Shown: positions 60,120-64,000 of the stretch, piece after piece | How positions within the stretch are numbered: position 1 is the first letter of the stretch | Layout: every line of letters begins with the position of its first letter | DNA from: Oscillatoria sp. SIO1A7 | Lineage (GTDB): Bacteria; Cyanobacteriota; Cyanobacteriia; Cyanobacteriales; Laspinemataceae | NCBI GenBank assembly: GCA_010672965.1 | Contig: JAAHFN010000003.1 | Coordinates: 124,001-188,000, forward strand | Reading direction: 5' to 3' | Length of the DNA: 64,000 bases | Position numbers and translations under genes: made by a program | The notes under the pieces: generated by a model | Seen by the model: only the letters and a program-made list of their open reading frames with translations | Told to the model about the DNA's origin: nothing | Database searches by the model: none

Positions 60120-61433
60120 TTAATCGCTCGCTGAGTTGTCGGGCACCCATTTAAGCAACGGCAGAGGCAAGAGGGTACTGAGATTGGCGATCGCAACCAG
60201 CAGCCAGAGATTGTCAAAGTTGCTTTCGGTTACCCCCAGCCAATTAGTCAAGAGGGCACCCAATTCGTAAGAAGTTAACTTCGATAAGTTGAGAACGGAC
60301 ATTAGCAAAGCAAATAGAGTGGCTTCTACTCCTTTAGGACAAAGTCTGGCGGCTAAGACTAAGATAGGCATAAAGGCGATTTCTCCCATAACAGTAAGGA
60401 TGAGACTGTCGCCAAGACTGAACCAGCGATCGCCAATACCAATCGCCCGGTTGGCATGAGTGACCAATAGCAGAGCAGTCATGCCAAAAACTGCAGAAAT
60501 AACCGTTGACCAGGCGAATATCTTGCGAGTGGGAACGGCTTTGAAGAAACGCTGAAACAGCCAGATGCCAACCAGAGCGGCAATGCTAGTTACCAAGCGC
60601 AGGCGACCTAGGAATTCCGGCTCGAATTCCAGTTCGTTAGTAATAAAGAAGAAAAAAGCAGAGTCAGAACTGGGGGTCGCTTGCCAGATAAACAGAAAAG
60701 CAGTAGGCATCCAGATAGCTTTTTGGCTAAAGGCGCTTTTGAGTTGCTGGAGTTGATTGGTTATTAGAGTAAAGCCGGAGCGATCGCCTTCCACCGGCTC
60801 CTCGGCAATTAACCAAGCCACCCCCGAAACAACTAGGGGAAAGCAAGCGGTAATTAAAAATACTGTTTGGGTAGAAAAGTTTTCTAACAAAGAACCGCTC
60901 AGGTAGGCGGTGATGAGTCCCCCTATGGCCGAGGAGCCCCAGCAGAGGGATTGCAGAGAACCTACTTTACTTTGGGATTCTACTCGGGCTCGCTCTACTA
61001 CTAGGGAATCGACTATAACGTCGCTAATTGCTACGGAGAGAGAAGAGAGCAACAAGATAGCTGTGGCGGACCAGGCAGCATGGACGAAAATGCCCATACT
61101 AGCCCAAGATGCGGCCCCTAGCAGTCCGGCGAAAATAATATAAGGACGTCGCCGGTAGCGCAGTATGGGGAAACTATCGGAGATAAACCCAAATAGAGGT
61201 TTGACCGTCCAGGGTAAAACTGCTATACCCATTAAGGCAGAAACTTCTGCAGGAGACAGGGCCAAGTCGTCTTTGAGGAAAAAACTAACCGCTAGGCGAG
61301 CTAGCCCCAGGATGCCCTGCACGAAGTACACCAGCAGGATGGCAACCAGTTCCGGGCTGGGTTCGTTCCCGAACAGCAGCTTTTCTGCAACAGTTTGTTT
61401 GAGCTTGGCCGTACCAGCCGGAGAAACGGACAT
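60120..61433 (-). CDS. BCD/folate-biopterin transporter family protein, copy 1
   Basis: 437 residues from ATG 61433 (MSVSPAGTAKLKQTVAEKLL). About 12 transmembrane segments; family segments LVYFVQGILGLARLAVSFFL, KPLFGFISDSFPILRYRRRP and FFITNELEFEPEFLGR. MFS transporters of this kind carry folates or pterins in plants and cyanobacteria, or act in photosynthetic pigment assembly (BCD group); the substrate is not readable. It is 87% or so alike by eye to copy 2 and lies in the same tandem duplication. Confidence 0.88.
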   Translation of the reverse strand: MSVSPAGTAKLKQTVAEKLLFGNEPSPELVAILLVYFVQGILGLARLAVSFFLKDDLALSPAEVSALMGIAVLPWTVKPLFGFISDSFPILRYRRRPYIIFAGLLGAASWASMGIFVHAAWSATAILLLSSLSVAISDVIVDSLVVERARVESQSKVGSLQSLCWGSSAIGGLITAYLSGSLLENFSTQTVFLITACFPLVVSGVAWLIAEEPVEGDRSGFTLITNQLQQLKSAFSQKAIWMPTAFLFIWQATPSSDSAFFFFITNELEFEPEFLGRLRLVTSIAALVGIWLFQRFFKAVPTRKIFAWSTVISAVFGMTALLLVTHANRAIGIGDRWFSLGDSLILTVMGEIAFMPILVLAARLCPKGVEATLFALLMSVLNLSKLTSYELGALLTNWLGVTESNFDNLWLLVAIANLSTLLPLPLLKWVPDNSASD

Positions 61434-61529
61434 TATAAACTTTATAAATTTCTTTACATTTCTCAATATTTTATAGCATATCTTAATGGGGGCATGGGGA
61501 ATTGGGAATGGGGGGATCCTTCGGCAAGC

Positions 61530-61682
61530 TCAGGAGGGACTTGGGGAGTGTGGGAAGGGTGGGAAGGGTGGGAAGGTGCTGCCGCCGCCGCCGCCGAGGA
61601 CGCCGGTAATAAAGTATCTGCCATCGGCCAATAGCTGTTGCGGTTGCCAGAGCTTGGTTTGCCAGAGTTGCGAGTCAGTCAT
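61530..61682 (-). pseudogene. truncated N-terminus of the kinase-FGE gene
   Basis: ATG 61682 opens MTDSQLWQTKLWQPQQLLAD GRYFITGVLGGGGG, the first ~34 residues of the kinase at 58366-60078, then runs into repeat-derived STFPPFPPFPHSPSPS and stops at TGA (61530-61532). It lies directly downstream of the second transporter copy, as the full kinase gene lies downstream of the first, so it was made by the tandem duplication. Confidence 0.85.
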
Positions 61683-61724
61683 GGGAATTGAGAGTTGGGA
61701 ATGGGGCATGGGGGCATGCTCATT

Positions 61725-63038
61725 TTAATCGCTCGCTGAATTGTCGGGCAGCCATTTTAGCAAAGGTAGAGGCAAGAGGGTGCTGAGATTGGTTATGAGA
61801 AGGAGCAGCCAGAGGTTGTCAAAGTTGTTTTTGGTTACACCCAGGAGATGGGTCAATAGGGCACCAAACTCGTAAGAAGTTAACCCAGCTAAGTTGAGAG
61901 CGGACGTCAGCAAGGCAAATAAAGTGGCTTCTACTCCTGCGGGGCAAAGTCTGGCGGCTAAGACTAAAACGGGCATATAGGCGATTTCTCCCATGATAGC
62001 CAGAATAATACTGTCGCCAAAACTGAACCAGCGATCGCCAATACCGATCGCCCGGTTGGCATGAGTCACCAATAGCAGGGCGGTCATGCCCAAAACCGTA
62101 GCAATAACCGTTGACCAGCCGAAGATGGTGCGGGTGGGAACGGCTTTGAAGAAACGCTGAAATAGCCAGATGCCAACCAGAGCGGCAATGCTGGTTCCCA
62201 AGCGCACGCGACCGAGGAATTCCGGCTCGAATTCCAGTTCGTTAGTAATGAAGAAGAAAAAAGCAGAGTCAGAAGTGGGGGTCGCTTGCCAGATAAACAG
62301 AAAAGCAGTAGGCATCCAGATAGCTTTTTGGCTAAAGGCGCTTTTGAGTTGCTGGAGCTGGTCGCCCATCTGAGCCAAGCCCCATCGCTCGTCCTGTACC
62401 GGCTCTTCGGCAATTAACCAAGCCACCCCCGAAACAACTAGGGGAAAACAAGCGGTAATTAAAAATACGGTTTGGGTAGAGAAGTTTTCTAATAACCCAC
62501 CGCTCAGGTAGGCGGTGATGAGCCCCCCTACAGCCGAGGAGCCCCAGCAGAGGGATTGCAGGGAACCTACTTTACTTTGAGATTCTCCTCTGGCTCGCTC
62601 CACCACCAGGGAATCTGCTATAACGTCGCTGACTGCCACGGAGAGGGTACAGAGCAACATGATAGCTGTGGCAGACCATGTATCATGGACCACGGTGGCC
62701 ATAGCAGCCCAAGATGCGGCCCCGAGCAGTCCGGAGAATACAATATAAGGACGTCGCCGATAGCGCAGTATGGGGAAACTATCGGAGATCAATCCGAATA
62801 GAGGTTTGACCGTCCAGGGTAAAAGTGCTATACCCGTTAAGGCGGAGACTTCTGCAGGAGACAGGGCCAGTTCGTCTTTGAGGAAAAAACTAACCGCAAG
62901 GCGAGCCAGCCCCAGGATGCCCTGCACGAAGTACACCAGCAGGATGGCAACCAGTTCCGGGCTGGGTTCGTTCCCGAACAACAGCTTTTCTGCAACAGTT
63001 TGTTTGAGCTTGGCCGTACCAGCCGGAGAGACGGACAT
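61725..63038 (-). CDS. BCD/folate-biopterin transporter family protein, copy 2
   Basis: 437 residues, same length and start context as copy 1 (MSVSPAGTAKLKQTVAEKLL). Differences are scattered, for example ALSPAEVSALTGIALLPWTV versus ALMGIAVLPWTV in copy 1, and the two are both intact, so both may work. The upstream regions (ATAAACTTT...TATAGCATATCTTAATG) are also homologous. Confidence 0.88.
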   Translation of the reverse strand: MSVSPAGTAKLKQTVAEKLLFGNEPSPELVAILLVYFVQGILGLARLAVSFFLKDELALSPAEVSALTGIALLPWTVKPLFGLISDSFPILRYRRRPYIVFSGLLGAASWAAMATVVHDTWSATAIMLLCTLSVAVSDVIADSLVVERARGESQSKVGSLQSLCWGSSAVGGLITAYLSGGLLENFSTQTVFLITACFPLVVSGVAWLIAEEPVQDERWGLAQMGDQLQQLKSAFSQKAIWMPTAFLFIWQATPTSDSAFFFFITNELEFEPEFLGRVRLGTSIAALVGIWLFQRFFKAVPTRTIFGWSTVIATVLGMTALLLVTHANRAIGIGDRWFSFGDSIILAIMGEIAYMPVLVLAARLCPAGVEATLFALLTSALNLAGLTSYEFGALLTHLLGVTKNNFDNLWLLLLITNLSTLLPLPLLKWLPDNSASD

Positions 63039-63083
63039 TATAAACTTTTCTTTACATTTATCAATATTTTATAGCATATCTTA

Positions 63084-63230
63084 ATGAAGAAGGGTGTAGG
63101 GTGTGGGGTGTGGGGTGTAGGGGGAAGAGCGGAAGAGCGGAAGAGCGGAAGAGCGGAATTGGGCACACCCTACACCCTACACCCCACACCCACACCCCAC
63201 ACCCCACACCCCACACCCCAACCAAAAGCT
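63084..63230. repeat. GTGTGGGGTGTGGGG and ACACCCC low-complexity tracts
   Basis: 63087-63119 is a (GTGTGGG)-type tract, 63127-63155 is a GCGGAAGA tandem, and 63165-63222 is (ACACCCC)n; the first and last are inverse to each other and could form a long hairpin. The start codon of the next gene follows within 10 bases of the tract. Confidence 0.7.
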
Positions 63231-63764
63231 ATGAACGATTTTTCAGTTCCAGAGACGATAAACTTTCAGGAGGCGATCGCCCTGACCCAATCCTTGCTAG
63301 AACGCCTGGAGCAAGGTAGCGAGGAAGGAATAGAGGCGGCGGTCCAAAAGCTAACCAGCAGCACTCCGGCCGCCCGAGGCTTTTTTGTCGCCTATCTTAC
63401 GGACGATCGCTTTCTTGCAGATAACCCATCGGAGGCGGTGCTGCGAGGGTTAAAGTCTTCGCCGGATATAGTTGCAGAACTGCTGGTCAAAAATCTAGCT
63501 ATGTCCTCTGCGATGGTAGTGGCGCATCGCCGCAACAGCGATCTAGCGATGGCCAAACAATCCGAGCGGGTAAGCGATCGCTCTCTTAATTTGCTTAAAA
63601 TTCTGCAATTTCCCTCGGTGCCCGAGCTAGCTGGCCAACTCCTAAACAGCGCCCGCACTGGCTCCGGTCAATACGAATCTTTTCTGGAGCTATGGGGATA
63701 CGATGCCTCCCAAAGGGAAGCTATATGCCAATCCTTAGAGTTATTTCTAGAGGCTCTACCGTAA
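63231..63764 (+). CDS. conserved cyanobacterial-type protein of unknown function
   Basis: 177 residues from ATG 63231 (MNDFSVPETINFQEAIALTQ), excluding a repeat-derived upstream frame. Helical: SLLERLEQGSEEGIEAAVQK, LTSSTPAARGFFVAYLTDDR, SLNLLKILQFPSVPELAGQL and LELWGYDASQREAICQSLEL. No signal peptide or catalytic motif. The style resembles uncharacterised cytosolic proteins conserved in cyanobacteria. The low-complexity tract immediately upstream may affect its expression. Confidence 0.6.
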   Translation: MNDFSVPETINFQEAIALTQSLLERLEQGSEEGIEAAVQKLTSSTPAARGFFVAYLTDDRFLADNPSEAVLRGLKSSPDIVAELLVKNLAMSSAMVVAHRRNSDLAMAKQSERVSDRSLNLLKILQFPSVPELAGQLLNSARTGSGQYESFLELWGYDASQREAICQSLELFLEALP

Positions 63765-63931
63765 ATAAATTGCGAGTTGGGCATGGGGCATAGGGCATTG
63801 GGCATTGGTGAGAGGATTAAAATTTAAGGTATTTGAGGGTTAAGTTGAAGATTGGCAATTCAAAATTGAACCCTCAAAATTCAAGACATGCCAATGCCCA
63901 ATGCCCCATGCCCCATGCCCAATGACCCAAA

Positions 63932-64000
63932 TTACTGCAATTGATTTTTCGACAAGACGCCATTGGCCACATCTTCGATTAGTTGCATATGGCGGGGGAG
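63932..64000 (-). CDS. C-terminal end of a gene cut by the window
   Basis: The minus strand from the window edge reads LPRHMQLIEDVANGVLSKNQ LQ then TAA at 63932-63934. The frame is in register with the edge. The sequence is too short to assign a family. Confidence 0.45.
   Translation of the reverse strand, partial: LPRHMQLIEDVANGVLSKNQLQ

Overview
The window is cyanobacterial chromosome. HIP1 palindromes (GCGATCGC) are scattered throughout, and the gene families are typical of filamentous cyanobacteria: pentapeptide-repeat proteins, cyAbrB, DUF928, CHAT-CHASE2, a BCD/folate-biopterin transporter, a carotenoid oxygenase, a Ser/Thr kinase fused to an FGE domain, and large TpsA-type haemagglutinins. 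The small palindromic and MITE-like repeats also fit an Oscillatoriales/Nostocales-type genome. The species cannot be named from the sequence.

Layout. (1) 1-2.2 kb: dnaN (cut by the window edge) and an AAA+ ATPase. (2) About 2.3-31.3 kb is an accessory island, almost entirely on the minus strand. Its first part (2.3-9.8 kb) has decayed gene fragments, an FtsK/HerA-like DNA translocase in a tight run of small unknown genes, an HNH nuclease, a small HTH protein beside an iteron-like repeat block, and intact tRNAs next to tRNA halves. Around 9.9-10.8 kb lie cyAbrB, a MITE-like repeat and a tRNA-Met. The next part (10.9-24 kb) holds a 758-aa winged-helix protein with three operator-like boxes upstream and a DNA-modification cluster: phage-type N6-adenine methyltransferase, truncated Dam, a GNAT/Mom-like protein, DUF5131, and a C5-cytosine methyltransferase split by one in-frame TAG. 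The last part (24-31.3 kb) is a string of small regulatory and unknown genes plus a DUF4942 methyltransferase, many preceded by one of two recurring leader elements. No integrase, transposase or capsid gene was recognised, so it is unclear whether the island is a degraded phage, an integrated plasmid or an ICE-like element. Its right edge appears to be a long ACACCCC tract.

(3) 31.5-40 kb is ordinary chromosome with many small repeats: a TalC-type transaldolase, a HEAT-repeat protein, two pentapeptide-repeat proteins, an Omp85-type outer membrane protein, rpsU and a DUF433/DUF5615 toxin-antitoxin-like pair. (4) 40.5-55 kb is a cell-envelope and signalling block: a secreted protein, two DUF928 proteins flanking a CHAT-CHASE2 protease/sensor, then two giant paralogous haemagglutinin-type proteins. 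This grouping suggests a surface-sensing and secretion module. (5) 55-64 kb: a family 2 glycosyltransferase, an apocarotenoid oxygenase, a kinase-FGE fusion whose HRD motif reads HRH, and a tandem duplication carrying two copies of a BCD-family transporter plus a truncated copy of the kinase N-terminus.

The observations most worth following are the modification cluster with its amber-split methyltransferase, the repeated leader elements, the iteron block, the tRNA halves, and three small genes that can be read whole only through a -1 shift or single-base repair.
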